Numbered from the stretch's first letter, positions 53,830 to 63,150 are shown. The stretch: DNA of 64,000 nt from Longimicrobium sp. (GCF_035474595.1 NZ_DATIND010000005.1:25121-89120), one strand, 5' to 3'. Numbers and translations are program-made. Notes: generated from the letters alone by a model not told the origin.

Positions 53830-54780
53830 TCAACAGCCTTGAGCGAGGCAGTCGGGCTCCTGGAAGCCGCGCGGCTCGATCTGCACGGTCAGGTGGTGGA
53901 GGCCGAATCGCTGCTGCAGGACCTGGTGCACGTCGGCCAGGATCTCGCCGGAAAAGCGGCGCTCGTCGCGGCCGCCGACCACCACGTGGCAGGAGAGCGC
54001 CTCGAGGCCGCTGGTGATGGTCCACACGTGCAGGTCGTGCACCTCCTCCACGTCCGGCACCTCCATCAGCGCGCCGCGGACGGCGTCCACGTCGATGTGC
54101 GCGGGCGTTCCCTCCAGCAGCACGCCCACGCTGTCGCGCAGCAGTCCCCAGCTGCTCCAGATCACCAGCACGCCGATCAGGATGGAGACGGCCGGGTCGG
54201 CCCAGAGCCAGCCGAACGCCCAGACCAGGATCCCCCCCGCGATCACGCCCACGTTGCCGAACGCGTCGGTCAGCAGGTGCAGCCAGGCGCCGCGGATGTT
54301 CAGCGAGTGCTCGCGCCCGGAGTGCAGCGCCGCCGCGCCGATCCCGTTCACCAGCAGCCCGCCGATGGCGATCCACATCACCAGCATGCCCTCCACGGGC
54401 TGCGGCGCGCGGAGCCGCACCCAGGCCTCGTAGAAGATGTAGACGGAGATGGAGATGAGGGTGGCCGCGTTGGCCAGCGCCGCCAGGATCTCGGTGCGGT
54501 ACCAGCCGTAGGTGCGGCGGTCGGTGGCCGGGCGCCGGGCGATCCAGATGGCGAAGAGCGAGAGCGCCAGCGCGCCCACGTCCGACAGCATGTGCCCCGC
54601 GTCGGCCAGCAGGGCCAGCGAGTTGGCGAGGTATCCCCCCACCACCTCGGCCACCAGATACGCCACCTGCAGCACCAGCGTGAACGCCAGCCGCCGCGAG
54701 TTCTCGCGCCCGATCTCGGCGTGCGAGTGCCCGTGGTGGTGATGGTGGTGCCCGTGGCCGTGGTGGTGCCCTGCGCCCAT
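53830..54780 (-). CDS. cation diffusion facilitator metal exporter
   Basis: A 316-residue CDF protein. The His-rich N-terminus (GHHHGHGHHHHHHGHSH) binds metal. Six membrane helices are visible; the metal site is H-x3-D in helix 2 (ALLADAGHMLSDV) and LLTDAFGNVGV in helix 5, that is, HD and D residues in ZnT/CzcD pattern. The cytoplasmic C-terminal domain (EVHDLHVWTITSGLEALSCH, HHLTVQIEP) is normal. It should export Zn, Co or Cd. No linked regulator is seen. Confidence 0.93.
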   Translation of the reverse strand: MGAGHHHGHGHHHHHHGHSHAEIGRENSRRLAFTLVLQVAYLVAEVVGGYLANSLALLADAGHMLSDVGALALSLFAIWIARRPATDRRTYGWYRTEILAALANAATLISISVYIFYEAWVRLRAPQPVEGMLVMWIAIGGLLVNGIGAAALHSGREHSLNIRGAWLHLLTDAFGNVGVIAGGILVWAFGWLWADPAVSILIGVLVIWSSWGLLRDSVGVLLEGTPAHIDVDAVRGALMEVPDVEEVHDLHVWTITSGLEALSCHVVVGGRDERRFSGEILADVHQVLQQRFGLHHLTVQIEPRGFQEPDCLAQGC

Positions 54781-54817
54781 CGATTCTATCGGGTATGCCG
54801 TCGGATTCGTGACCGGG

Positions 54818-54896
54818 AGTGCCTGGTGCCAAGTGCCTAGTGCCTGGTGCCACCGTTGCTTTTACTTGGCACTGGGGACTTGGCACTAGGCACTTC
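54818..54896. repeat. AGTGCCT-type arrays in inverted pair, part of lgt
   Basis: Direct units (AGTGCCTGGTGCCAAGTGCC) followed after 12 bases by their inverse (CTTGGCACTGGGGACTTGGC). The 3' end of lgt including its stop (54837) lies inside. Confidence 0.9.
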
Positions 54897-55865
54897 TTCC
54901 GGTGGCGTGCGGATGCCACGAATCAGGAAGAAGAGGCCGACCAGCGCGGTCAGCAGGCTCAGCACCTGGCCCATCGTCAGCGGGCCCAGGACGGTGCCCA
55001 GCGTGTCGCCGTTCCCCGTGAACTGCGCGTCCGGCTGGCGGAAGAGCTCCAGGAAGGTGCGGACCAGGCCGTAGCAGACCAGGAAGAGCCCGCCGTACGC
55101 GCCGTCGCCCCAGCGCACGCCGCGCCGGCGGTTCCAGAGGAAGACGCCCCAGACGACCATGCCGGTGAACGCGCCCTCGCCCAGCGCCTCGTACAGCTGC
55201 GACGGGTGGCGGAGCGGTACCTGGCTCTTCACCCGGTCCCACATCCCCGAGTCGTACGCGCGGTCGATGGCGATCTCCCGCTCGCGCAGCCCGCCGCCCG
55301 CGCCGAGCAGCTCCGCCGCCTTCGGATCGGTGGGAAAGCGCATCGCCCATGGCACCGACGCATCGGCGATCCGGCCGTACAGCTCGCCGTTGATGAAGTT
55401 GGCGATGCGTACGGCGAAGATGCCGGGCGTGACGGCCAGTGCCAGCCCGTCGCCCACGTTCTTCCAGGGAACGCGCTGCTTCCGCGCGAACCAGGCGCCG
55501 GCCAGGATGGCGCCCACCATCCCCCCGTGAAAGGCCAGCCCGCCCGTCCAGATCTTGAAGATGTCGAGCGGGTGCGCGGCGAAGCGGGGAAAGTCGTAGA
55601 ACAGGATGTAGCCGATGCGCCCGCCCAGGATCACCCCCAGCACGAGCGCGAAGATCAGGTCGCCGATGGCGTCGGGCTCGAGCCGCAGGAACCCGCTCCG
55701 CGCCAGGCGGCGCAGGAGAAGGTAGGCCGCGCCGAAGCCCACCATGTAGCCCAGCCCGTACCACCGCACGTCCAGCGGTCCGGGAAGGTCGATGGCGACC
55801 GGGTCGATGTGGGGATAGGGAATTTCGAGCAGGGCCAGGGAGGCCGCGGCGGCAATGCCGGTCAA
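54837..55865 (-). CDS. lgt: prolipoprotein diacylglyceryl transferase
   Basis: A 342-residue membrane enzyme that transfers diacylglycerol to the lipobox Cys. Conserved points: DVRWYGLGYMVGF, GRIGYILFYD, WTGGLAFHGGM with the catalytic His, the Lgt signature GIFAVRIANFINGELYGR, and HPSQLYEA. The start is TTG at 55865, eleven bases after GGGGAG. The C-terminus (EEVPSAKSPVPSKSNGGTRH) is encoded by a short-unit repeat array. It heads to lspA function encoded elsewhere in the window; 33 bases separate it from the YfgM-like gene upstream. Confidence 0.93.
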   Translation of the reverse strand: MTGIAAAASLALLEIPYPHIDPVAIDLPGPLDVRWYGLGYMVGFGAAYLLLRRLARSGFLRLEPDAIGDLIFALVLGVILGGRIGYILFYDFPRFAAHPLDIFKIWTGGLAFHGGMVGAILAGAWFARKQRVPWKNVGDGLALAVTPGIFAVRIANFINGELYGRIADASVPWAMRFPTDPKAAELLGAGGGLREREIAIDRAYDSGMWDRVKSQVPLRHPSQLYEALGEGAFTGMVVWGVFLWNRRRGVRWGDGAYGGLFLVCYGLVRTFLELFRQPDAQFTGNGDTLGTVLGPLTMGQVLSLLTALVGLFFLIRGIRTPPEEVPSAKSPVPSKSNGGTRH

Positions 55866-55898
55866 CGCGCGCTCTCCCCGGCCGTCGGTGCGGCGGGC

Positions 55899-56603
55899 TT
55901 ACTTCGCGGCCGCCGGAGCGGCGCCTGCGTGCGCCTCGGCCTCGGCCTGGTGCATCTCCACCAGCGCGCGGTCGGGCGAGCCCTTGGTCATGTTCTCGGC
56001 CACGCGGCGGTACAGCTCGGCCGCGCCGCGCCAGTCGCTGGCCTGCTCGCGCAGGATGGCGGCCTGCGTCAGCGCGTCCTCCTTCACGTACGACAGCCTG
56101 GTGCGGTCGGCCAGCTTCAGGTAGGTGTCGATGGCCTCCTGGCGCTTGCCGGCCTGCGTGAGCGCGGCGCCCAGCAGCGACATGGCCTGCTCGGCCACCG
56201 GGGTGCCGCCCTCGGCCACCGGGCGGATGTCGTCGACGGCCCTGGCCGGCTGCCCCTTGCCCAGCCAGAGCTGGCCGGCGGAGAGGCGGGCCTCGGCGGC
56301 CTCGGTGGTGCCGTCCAGCCGGCTGGCGAAGCTCTCCAGCTGGCGGATGGCCTGCACGGTGTCGTTCGGCAGCGTGGCCTGCACCTGCAGGTACTGCATG
56401 GCCGCGCGCTCGGCGCGCTGCGACTTGTAGATGCGGTAGTACAGGAAGCTGCACGCCAGCACCACCGCCACCGCCGCCGTGGTCAGCACCACCCGCGCGT
56501 TGCTGCGCGCCCACGCCGCCATCTCGGCGGCGCGCATCATCACGGCGTCGTCGGGATCGACGGCCTTGCGGATTTCCCGGCGGGCGACGGAAGGCGATGC
56601 CAT
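55899..56603 (-). CDS. YfgM-like TPR membrane protein
   Basis: A 234-residue protein. One membrane helix near 38-57 (ARVVLTTAAVAVVLACSFLY) is followed by an exported TPR domain (AEARLSAGQLWLGKGQPARA, EQAMSLLGAALTQAGKRQEA, WRGAAELYRRVAENM). The topology matches YfgM and other TPR_21 proteins, which help periplasmic chaperones at the Sec translocon. The C-terminus ends in an Ala-rich tail. It is upstream of lgt on the same strand, 33 bases apart, so the two may be co-transcribed. Confidence 0.75.
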   Translation of the reverse strand: MASPSVARREIRKAVDPDDAVMMRAAEMAAWARSNARVVLTTAAVAVVLACSFLYYRIYKSQRAERAAMQYLQVQATLPNDTVQAIRQLESFASRLDGTTEAAEARLSAGQLWLGKGQPARAVDDIRPVAEGGTPVAEQAMSLLGAALTQAGKRQEAIDTYLKLADRTRLSYVKEDALTQAAILREQASDWRGAAELYRRVAENMTKGSPDRALVEMHQAEAEAHAGAAPAAAK

Positions 56604-56682
56604 GCAGTCCTCGGAACAGGTTGCGGCACGCGGCGCGCTGGGGCGCCGCGGATGCGCTCGGTTTACGGGATAAAGAGAGAGT

Positions 56683-56710
56683 GTGCGCCCTCACGTCCGT
56701 GTGGGCGCAC
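56683..56710. promoter_or_regulatory. inverted repeat in divergent promoter region
   Basis: GTGCGCCC (56683-56690) and GGGCGCAC (56703-56710) are 12 bases apart. It lies between the divergent YfgM-like and MFS genes and could be an operator. Confidence 0.35.
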
Positions 56711-56844
56711 AAGCGGGTAAAACTATCGCCAGACTTGGAGTTGTGTCAACCGGCCGCGCCCTTTTCCCAGTCCCGCGGCAAGGCTCCGGAGCCGCGGCGG
56801 GAAGAGAAACGCGGCGCGCACGGGAATTGAACGGCGCGGGGGCC

Positions 56845-58185
56845 ATGGCTATCCCTCCGCTTTCCGCGCCCGACAACGAGAACCCCACCCTCTCCGCCGC
56901 GCCCGAGCCCGAGCCCGCCGGGCCCCGGATGCTGCGCGCGCTGAAATCGCGCAACTACCGGCTGTACTTCGGCGGGCAGGGCGTGTCGCTGGTCGGCACC
57001 TGGATGACGCGCATCGCCACCAGCTGGCTGGTGTACCGCCTCACCGGCTCGGCGCTGCTGCTGGGCGTGGTGAGCTTCGCGGGGCAGATCCCCACCTTCG
57101 TCCTGGCCCCCTTCGCCGGGGTGCTGGTGGACCGCGTGGACAAGCACCGGATGCTGGTGTGGACGCAGGTGCTGGCCATGCTGCAGTCGTTCGCGATGGC
57201 CATCCTGGCGCTGCTGCACGTCATCACCGTTCCCGAGGTGATCGGGCTGTCGCTCTTCCAGGGGTTCATCAACGCCTTCGACATGCCCAGCCGGCAGGCG
57301 TTCCTGGTGGAGATGGTGGACCGGCGCGAGGACCTGGGCAACGCCATCGCCCTCAACTCGTCGCTGGTGAACGGGGCGCGGCTGCTGGGGCCGTCCATCG
57401 GCGGCATCCTGATCGCCGCGGTGGGCGAGGGATGGTGCTTCTTCATCGACGGGGCCAGCTACCTGGCGGTGATCGCCTCGCTGCTGATGATGCGCGTCGT
57501 GCGGAAGGCCCGCCCCGCCGGCGAGCCGAAGCGCGGGCTGCACCAGCTGAAGGAGGGGTGGCGCTACGTGTCCCGCTTCGCGCCGATCCGCACCATCCTC
57601 CTCCTGCTGGCGCTGGTCAGCCTGATGGGGATGCCGTACACGGTGCTGATGCCCGTCATCGCGTCGAAGACCCTGCACGGCGGGCCGGCGCTGCTGGGCG
57701 CGCTGATGGCCGCGACGGGGATCGGGGCCCTCTGCGGCGCGCTGTACCTGGCGCAGCGGACCACGGTGCTGGGGCTGGGAAGGGTGATTCCGGCCAGCGC
57801 CGGCATCTTCGGCGCGGGGCTGGCGGCGTTCTCGTTCACCCGCGTGCCGTGGATCGCCGTCGTGTGCCTGGTGGTGGTCGGGTTCGGGATGATGGTGCAG
57901 ATGGCCGCCAGCAACACCATCCTCCAGACCATCGTGGACGACGACAAGCGGGGGCGGGTGATGAGCTTCTACAGCATGGCGTTCATGGGGATGGCGCCCT
58001 TCGGCGGGCTGCTGGCCGGCGCGCTGGCGCACCGCATCGGCGCGGAGCACACCGTGCTGGTGAGCGGCACCTGCTGCATGCTGGCCGCCGCGTGGTTCGC
58101 CACGCGCCTGCCCATGCTGCGCCACGAGATCCGCCCGATCTACCGCGAGATCGGCGTGCTGCCGCCGGTGGAGGAGGATGCGTAG
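56845..58185 (+). CDS. MFS transporter (MFS_3/EntS-like)
   Basis: A 446-residue transporter with twelve hydrophobic segments. ALKSRNYRLYFGGQGVSLVG at the start, LAPFAGVLVDRVDKHRML (the motif A loop), VVNGARLLGPSIGGI-like segment (LVNGARLLGPSIGGILI), and MFLxx features of MFS_3 are present. MFS_3 transporters export enterobactin-like siderophores and other small compounds; the substrate is unknown. ATG 56845 fits the first conserved residues. The next MFS gene, at 63600, is of the same subfamily. Confidence 0.88.
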   Translation: MAIPPLSAPDNENPTLSAAPEPEPAGPRMLRALKSRNYRLYFGGQGVSLVGTWMTRIATSWLVYRLTGSALLLGVVSFAGQIPTFVLAPFAGVLVDRVDKHRMLVWTQVLAMLQSFAMAILALLHVITVPEVIGLSLFQGFINAFDMPSRQAFLVEMVDRREDLGNAIALNSSLVNGARLLGPSIGGILIAAVGEGWCFFIDGASYLAVIASLLMMRVVRKARPAGEPKRGLHQLKEGWRYVSRFAPIRTILLLLALVSLMGMPYTVLMPVIASKTLHGGPALLGALMAATGIGALCGALYLAQRTTVLGLGRVIPASAGIFGAGLAAFSFTRVPWIAVVCLVVVGFGMMVQMAASNTILQTIVDDDKRGRVMSFYSMAFMGMAPFGGLLAGALAHRIGAEHTVLVSGTCCMLAAAWFATRLPMLRHEIRPIYREIGVLPPVEEDA

Positions 58186-58318
58186 AGGGGACAGGTTACA
58201 GGGACAGGGGACAGGGACGGCAAAGGACAACGGGGATGCGGGCAATCGCTCGCATCCCTCGCCGTTGGCGGGAGGACGCGCAGCCGGCGACCCTCCCGCC
58301 CTGTCCCCCTGTCCCCTG
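58186..58318. repeat. GGGACA-type arrays in inverted pair
   Basis: GGGGACAGGTTACAGGGACA and on to 58219, with the inverse CCTGTCCCCCTGTCCCCT at 58301-58318. It starts directly after the MFS stop codon. Confidence 0.8.
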
Positions 58319-58325
58319 ATCTCCC

Positions 58326-58538
58326 TCAGCCGTTCTCGCCGGGCTCGTCGCCCTCGAAGCAGGTCCGGCAGGTGCGGCAGAGCTGCACGGGATAGGTGCA
58401 GCTGCCGCCGGTGCACGGGTTGGGCACCGAGGCCGGCTCGGTCTGGTTGGCCAGGATGGTCCCCTGGGCGAACGCGGCGGCGTCGGTCGGGAACGAGGCC
58501 ACCTGGATCTCGTCCAGCCTCAGCTTCAGCTTGCGCAT
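58326..58538 (-). CDS. 70-residue pinensin-like leader peptide
   Basis: Leader MRKLKLRLDEIQVASF, linker with QGTILANQT, and a tail PNPCTGGSCTYPVQLCRTCR then TCFEGDEPGENG with five Cys. GGAGG lies before ATG 58538 at six bases. The leader shares V-x-SF and the second motif is G-T-I-x-A. It has no modification enzyme beside it. The stop is eight bases from the inverted array. Confidence 0.7.
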   Translation of the reverse strand: MRKLKLRLDEIQVASFPTDAAAFAQGTILANQTEPASVPNPCTGGSCTYPVQLCRTCRTCFEGDEPGENG

Positions 58539-58729
58539 GACGCACCTCCGGGTTGGGTGACGGGGCGCCGCCCCGGTGCCGGACGGCATTCGGGATGGCC
58601 CGCTCGCCCGGGCCGGTGGGTGCCAGGTGAAGGGAACGCGGATGACCGCGGCGCCCCGCTGATCTCGCCGCATACCCCGTTCCCGCCGCGATTGTCGTGG
58701 AGATCAACGCCGCGCGGGCCTGGATCCGC

Positions 58730-60097
58730 CTACTCCGGGCCGTCGCTCAGGAGGCCGGGGAAGACGATGCCGTCGGGCGCGCGGAAGGGGATGCCGAGAA
58801 GCGCGGCGACGGTCGGGGCGACGCACTCGATGGGGAGGAGCGGGGCGGCCGCGCCGGGGCGGAAGCCCGCGCCGGCGCCCACGAAGCCGGTGAGCATTTC
58901 CGGAAGATCGGGGAGGTAGCCATGCGTGGCGCCGTGGACGGGCCGCACGTCCGGCGGCGTGGGAAGATCCGAGAACTCGACTCCCGGCATGGCCGCCAGC
59001 GCGAACGCCGCCTCCGGATCGGCGCCGAGCGCGTCCAGCTCCGCCCGCTCGACGATGCGGAAGAGGCTGCGGATTCCGTGCGGCTGCGCGTCGATCACGC
59101 CGCGCGCGGCGGAGACGGCATCTCCATCCCCCGCGTCGCGGAGGCGCAGGAAGGCGGAGCCGCCGTCGGCGTGGAAGGCGGCGCGCCAGTCGCCCCGCTC
59201 CTCGCCGTCCTCCATCATCCCCGCCGCTACCAGCCAGACGTTGGGCCGCAGCTGCGTGTGGCGGTTGATGGAGCCGTGGTCGCCGACGATGACGAAGGCG
59301 ACGCGGTCCCGCATCTCCAGCCGCTCCACCGTCTCCACCACCTGGCCGATGGCGCGGTCCGCGGCGCCGACCGCGCGGCGCGTCATGGGGTTGTTGCGGC
59401 CGCGCTCGTGCTGCATGTGGTCGGTGCCGATCAGGTGCATCAGCAGCAGCGTGGGCCGGTGGCGCTCGAACAGGTACGCGGCGATGCTCCCCACGCGGTC
59501 CTCGCGGGCGAGCCAGCCCAGCCCGAAGTTCTCACCCCGCAGCCGCCCGGTGGCCTCGCGCTCCAGCTCCTCGAACAATCCCGGCGGCGTGGTGGCCGCG
59601 CGCACCGGGGCGATGAAATCGGCCTGCACGTAGTGCTCGGGCCACACGTCGGGCACGTTCCAGTCGATGTCCGCGCCCACCGTCACCGGCCAGCCGACCG
59701 ACGCCGTGGTCCCGCCCGCCGCGCGCACCGCGTCCCACAGCGCGGGCACGCGGATGTGCGACGATTCCCAGATCCACGCTTCCGTCCGCCGGTCGGCCAG
59801 GAAGGGGCGGTTGGCGACCACGCCGTGCCGCGCGGGAAGCGCGCCGGTGACGAGCGTGGTGTGCGCGGGATAGGTGAGCGCGGGAAAGACGCTGCGCACG
59901 CCGTCCGCGCGCACGCCCTCGAAGGAAAGCTGCTGCAGCGTGGGCGCGGGCCAGCTTTCGTCGCAGTAGAACTCCGGCCGCAGCGCATCGATCGAGGCCA
60001 CGATGACATGGTCGGCGCGCCGCCGCGGCGCCCGCATCCTCATCGCGCGCTCGATCTCGTCCGCCTCGATGCGGTGTCCATCTTCCCCTCCCGCCAT
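58730..60097 (-). CDS. nucleotide pyrophosphatase/phosphodiesterase-like protein
   Basis: A 455-residue enzyme of the alkaline phosphatase superfamily (NPP type). The first metal Asp is in VIVASIDALRPEF; the nucleophile Thr is in PALTYPAHTTLVTG; the second metal site is HLIGTDHMQHE, VIVGDHGS, and late His in GATHGYLPD. The substrate could be a nucleotide or phospholipid phosphodiester. There is no signal peptide, so it may be cytoplasmic. GGAGACGGGG precedes the ATG. Alone on its strand, downstream of the DUF1259 gene by about 40 bases. Confidence 0.87.
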   Translation of the reverse strand: MAGGEDGHRIEADEIERAMRMRAPRRRADHVIVASIDALRPEFYCDESWPAPTLQQLSFEGVRADGVRSVFPALTYPAHTTLVTGALPARHGVVANRPFLADRRTEAWIWESSHIRVPALWDAVRAAGGTTASVGWPVTVGADIDWNVPDVWPEHYVQADFIAPVRAATTPPGLFEELEREATGRLRGENFGLGWLAREDRVGSIAAYLFERHRPTLLLMHLIGTDHMQHERGRNNPMTRRAVGAADRAIGQVVETVERLEMRDRVAFVIVGDHGSINRHTQLRPNVWLVAAGMMEDGEERGDWRAAFHADGGSAFLRLRDAGDGDAVSAARGVIDAQPHGIRSLFRIVERAELDALGADPEAAFALAAMPGVEFSDLPTPPDVRPVHGATHGYLPDLPEMLTGFVGAGAGFRPGAAAPLLPIECVAPTVAALLGIPFRAPDGIVFPGLLSDGPE

Positions 60098-60118
60098 CCC
60101 CGTCTCCCGATGAAGGAA

Positions 60119-60212
60119 AAGTCCTAAGTCCTAAGTCCTAAGTCCCAAGTCCCAAGTCCCAAGTCCTGAGTCGCAGTTCACTTGGCACTTGGGACTTAGC
60201 ACTCAGGACTTC
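60119..60212. repeat. AGTCCTA-type arrays in inverted pair, part of the DUF1259 gene
   Basis: Seven direct units (AAGTCCTAAGTCCTAAGTCC) and an inverse block (ACTTGGCACTTGGGACTTAG). The stop of the gene ending at 60138 is inside. Confidence 0.9.
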
Positions 60213-61091
60213 TTTTTCTACCTTCATCCCCGCCAGCGCCGCATTCAGCCCCCGCGCGATCTTCACCGCATCGTCGTTCACCCAGAAGTGCGCGAAATAC
60301 AGGCGCGGCTCCTCGCCGGTCATGTGCGAGTGCAGCGCGGTGACCTCGATGCCGTTGTCGCGCAGCGCGCGGAGCACGCCCGCGACCTCGCCGGCGGTCA
60401 TCACGAAGTCGCCCGTGGCGGCCGCGCGCCCGCCGCCGGTAGGCTGGAAGTTGATCGCCGTGGCCACACCCATCGCGGGCGGGACGGTGTCGCCGTGCAT
60501 CACGACCGCCTCCGCGCGCGGGACGCTCACCTGCAGCACGCCGCCGTTCACGCGCCCCGAACGCCCCAGCGCGCGGGCGACGGCAGCGGTGTCGAGCGCA
60601 ATGGCGGGGGATGCGGATGCGGCGGGCGGCGCGGCCATCGGCGTGCGCGTCAGTGCCAGCGCGGCGTGCACCGTCTGCGCGATGCGGACGGGATCGCCGT
60701 GCGCCTCCAGGTGCACGTACATCACCCGCGGCTGCTCGCGCAGCAGGTGGTTGTGCACCGCGCTCGCATCCACCCCGCCCTGCTGCAGCCGGGAGATGAC
60801 GGGCGCGACCTCGTTCTCCGCCAGCACCAGGTCCCCCATCGCCATCGCCCCGCCCGATGCGCGGCGGAACGCGACCCACGAGCCCAGCGCCAGCGCGGGG
60901 CGGACCGCCACGCCGTCGAGGGTGACGCGCAGGTCGGAGCGCGGGAAGGAGAAGCGCATCACGCCGCCCGGCTGCTCGGTGCCGGGGCGGCCCATCGCCG
61001 CCGACACGCCGCTCCAGTCGCCCTGCGCGGCCGCGGCGCACGACCAGAGCGCGGCGCACACCATCGCCAGGCGCGCAATTCTCGCGGACAT
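60138..61091 (-). CDS. exported DUF1259 protein with two repeats
   Basis: About 317 residues with a signal peptide (MSARIARLAMVCAALWSCAA). Two DUF1259 units: VMRFSFPRSDLRVTLDGVAV with ALALGSWVAF and SAVHNHLLREQPRVMYVH, and a second with VLQVSVPRAEAVVMHGDTV and TALHSHMTGEEPRLYFAHFW. The H-N/S-H-x4-E pattern suggests a metal site. LppY/LpqO of actinobacteria are similar. The last 25 residues (VLSAKSQVPSELRLRTWDLG and on) are made of a short-unit repeat array. GGAG lies seven bases before ATG 61091. Confidence 0.85.
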   Translation of the reverse strand: MSARIARLAMVCAALWSCAAAAQGDWSGVSAAMGRPGTEQPGGVMRFSFPRSDLRVTLDGVAVRPALALGSWVAFRRASGGAMAMGDLVLAENEVAPVISRLQQGGVDASAVHNHLLREQPRVMYVHLEAHGDPVRIAQTVHAALALTRTPMAAPPAASASPAIALDTAAVARALGRSGRVNGGVLQVSVPRAEAVVMHGDTVPPAMGVATAINFQPTGGGRAAATGDFVMTAGEVAGVLRALRDNGIEVTALHSHMTGEEPRLYFAHFWVNDDAVKIARGLNAALAGMKVEKEVLSAKSQVPSELRLRTWDLGLGT

Positions 61092-61228
61092 CGGCATCTC
61101 CAGCTGAGAAGTTGATCGTCGCAACAGCGATCCCATCGACCCGCACGAACCCGGCCGCGAATCTCCACGATATCGGAGACGATCGAGCCCGTGTCCCCAT
61201 CGCCCCGCGGCGAAGCCCGGGATCGCAG

Positions 61229-61312
61229 GATCTCACGCGGAGACGCGGAGGCGCGGAGGTGCAAGGCGGGCAACTCCGCGTCTCCGCGTCTCCGCGGCTC
61301 CGCGTGAGATCC
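61229..61312. repeat. CGGAG-type inverted repeat
   Basis: GGATCTCACGCGGAG and CTCCGCGTGAGATCC are exact inverse ends of 15 bp; GGAGACGCGG units lie inside. Confidence 0.9.
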
Positions 61313-61396
61313 AGCCATCTCCGTCGCCACGCGCTGGCCCCGCCCGTGCACCGGCCACGGCGCGGCGTCTGGAGATGAAGAAAACGGCTCGGGGGG

Positions 61397-62827
61397 ATGA
61401 CGGGGATGGCGCGCTACGACGTGGTGGTGGTGGGATCGGGGCCGAACGGGCTGGCCGCGGCGGTGGAAATGGCGCGCGCGGGGCGATCCGTCCTCGTGCT
61501 GGAAGCGGAGGAGACGATCGGCGGCGCCTGCCGCTCGATGGAGCTGACGCTCCCCGGCTTCGTGAACGACGCGTTCTCGTCCGTCTATCCGCTGGGCATC
61601 GGCTCGCCCTTCTTCCGCTCGCTTCCGCTGGCCGAGCACGGGCTCAAGTGGGTGCACCCCGAGGCGCCGCTCGCGCACCCGTTCGAGGACGGCACCGCGG
61701 CCGTGCTGGAGCGCTCGTTCGGGCCGATGGCGGAGACGCTGGGCGCCGGGGACGCCCGCGCCTGGCGCGAGCTGATGTGGCCGCTGGTGAAACACTGGCA
61801 CGCGCTGGTGCCCGACATGCTGTCGCCGTTCGGCATCCCCCGGCACCCGTTCCGGATGGCCGCGTTCGGGATGGAGGGGCTGCGCTCGCTGAAGGGACTG
61901 GCCGAGGCGCGCTTCCGCGGCGACCGCGCCCGCGCGCTGCTGGGCGCGTGCTCCGGCCACGTCGGGCTCCCGCTGGACTACGCGGCGACGGCGTCGTACG
62001 GGATGGTGCTGGTGGCCGCCGGACACGCGGTGGGGTGGCCGCTGGTGCTGGGCGGCGCGGGCTCGCTGACGGCCGCGCTCGCCTCGTACCTGCGCTCGCT
62101 GGGCGGCGAGATCCGCACCGGCGTCCGCGTCCGCTCGCTGGGCGAGGTGCCGCCCGCGCGCGCCGTGCTGCTGGACGTGACCGCGCGCCAGTTCCTGGCC
62201 ATCGCCGGCGACCGCGTGCACGGGCGCTACCGCCGCCAGCTGGAGCGCTTCCGGCTGGGCGTGGGCGTGTTCAAGGTCGACTGGGCGCTGGACGGCCCCG
62301 TGCCGTGGAAGTCGCCCGCGGTGGCCCGCGCGGGAACGGTGCACCTGGTCGGCTCGCCCGCGGAGTTGTACGCGTCGGAAGAGGCGCCGTGGCACGGCTG
62401 GCACACCGAGCGCCCGCTCGTCCTCTTCGCGCAGCCCAGCGCGCTGGACCCCACCCGCGCGCCGCCGGGAAAGCACGTGGCCTGGGGATACTGCCACGTG
62501 CCCAACGGCAGCGATGTGGACATGACGGAGCGGATCGAGGCGCAGGTGGAGCGGTTCGCGCCCGGCTTCCGCGATCTCGTCCTCGCGCGCTCGTCCGCCG
62601 GCCCGGCCACGCTGCAGAGCCGCGACGCCAACCTGGTCGGCGGCGACATCAACGGCGGCGCGGGAACGCTGTCGCAGCTCTTCTTCCGCCCCGCGTTCCG
62701 GCTGCACCCGTACCGCACGCCCATCCCCGGCGTGTACCTCTGCTCCGCCTCCACCCCGCCCGGCGGCGGCGTCCACGGGATGTGCGGCTACCACGCCGCC
62801 CGCGCCGCGCTGGGGGATGGGTACTGA
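61397..62827 (+). CDS. FAD-dependent oxidoreductase (phytoene desaturase-like)
   Basis: A 476-residue flavoprotein. Dinucleotide-binding VVVVGSGPNGLAAAVEMARA at the N-terminus, AEETIGGACRS, and the C-terminal flavin motif in PGVYLCSASTPPGGGVHGMCGYHAAR are those of NAD(P)/FAD-dependent amine or carotenoid oxidoreductases (COG1233). No carotenoid gene adjoins. Either ATG 61397 or ATG 61406 could start it. The substrate is unknown; a role in carotenoid or retinol-like oxidation is only possible. Confidence 0.86.
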   Translation: MTGMARYDVVVVGSGPNGLAAAVEMARAGRSVLVLEAEETIGGACRSMELTLPGFVNDAFSSVYPLGIGSPFFRSLPLAEHGLKWVHPEAPLAHPFEDGTAAVLERSFGPMAETLGAGDARAWRELMWPLVKHWHALVPDMLSPFGIPRHPFRMAAFGMEGLRSLKGLAEARFRGDRARALLGACSGHVGLPLDYAATASYGMVLVAAGHAVGWPLVLGGAGSLTAALASYLRSLGGEIRTGVRVRSLGEVPPARAVLLDVTARQFLAIAGDRVHGRYRRQLERFRLGVGVFKVDWALDGPVPWKSPAVARAGTVHLVGSPAELYASEEAPWHGWHTERPLVLFAQPSALDPTRAPPGKHVAWGYCHVPNGSDVDMTERIEAQVERFAPGFRDLVLARSSAGPATLQSRDANLVGGDINGGAGTLSQLFFRPAFRLHPYRTPIPGVYLCSASTPPGGGVHGMCGYHAARAALGDGY

Positions 62828-62879
62828 TCAGGCGTTGGAATCTCTCTGGAAAGACCGTCGCGCGGCCAAGCTCCGCAAC

Positions 62880-62944
62880 GGCGGCTGAAGCCGCAGCAAC
62901 AACCACGGGAAGCCTCGCAAACTGCGCGAGGCTGTTCGGCTCGG
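62880..62944 (+). repeat. REP-like element, type b, copy 3
   Basis: GCGGCTGAAGCCGC, AGCAACAACCACGG, hairpin AGCCTCGCAAACTGCGCGAGG, then CTGTTCGGCTCGG as in copy 2. Confidence 0.85.
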
Positions 62945-63126
62945 CGGGAGGCTCCGGCTCGCGAGGGTTGGCTCCTATCTATTCAGCGCGAGGCCAGGAC
63001 GTGGAGTGCGGCACGAGATCGCCAACTGCGTCATCAGAGGGTCGTCGTCACGGACGGCCGCTGGTGCTTGCCCGCTGAAATCCTTCCGCACGGCAGATGG
63101 TGATGGCTCGCTATTGATCCGGCCGG

Positions 63127-63150
63127 ATATGTCGGAAATTTCCGACATAT
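63127..63150. promoter_or_regulatory. perfect 24-bp palindrome
   Basis: ATATGTCGGAAA and TTTCCGACATAT, centred on AAATTT. It is AT-richer than its surroundings, a candidate operator for a homodimeric regulator. No gene start is within 400 bases on the plus strand. Confidence 0.45.
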
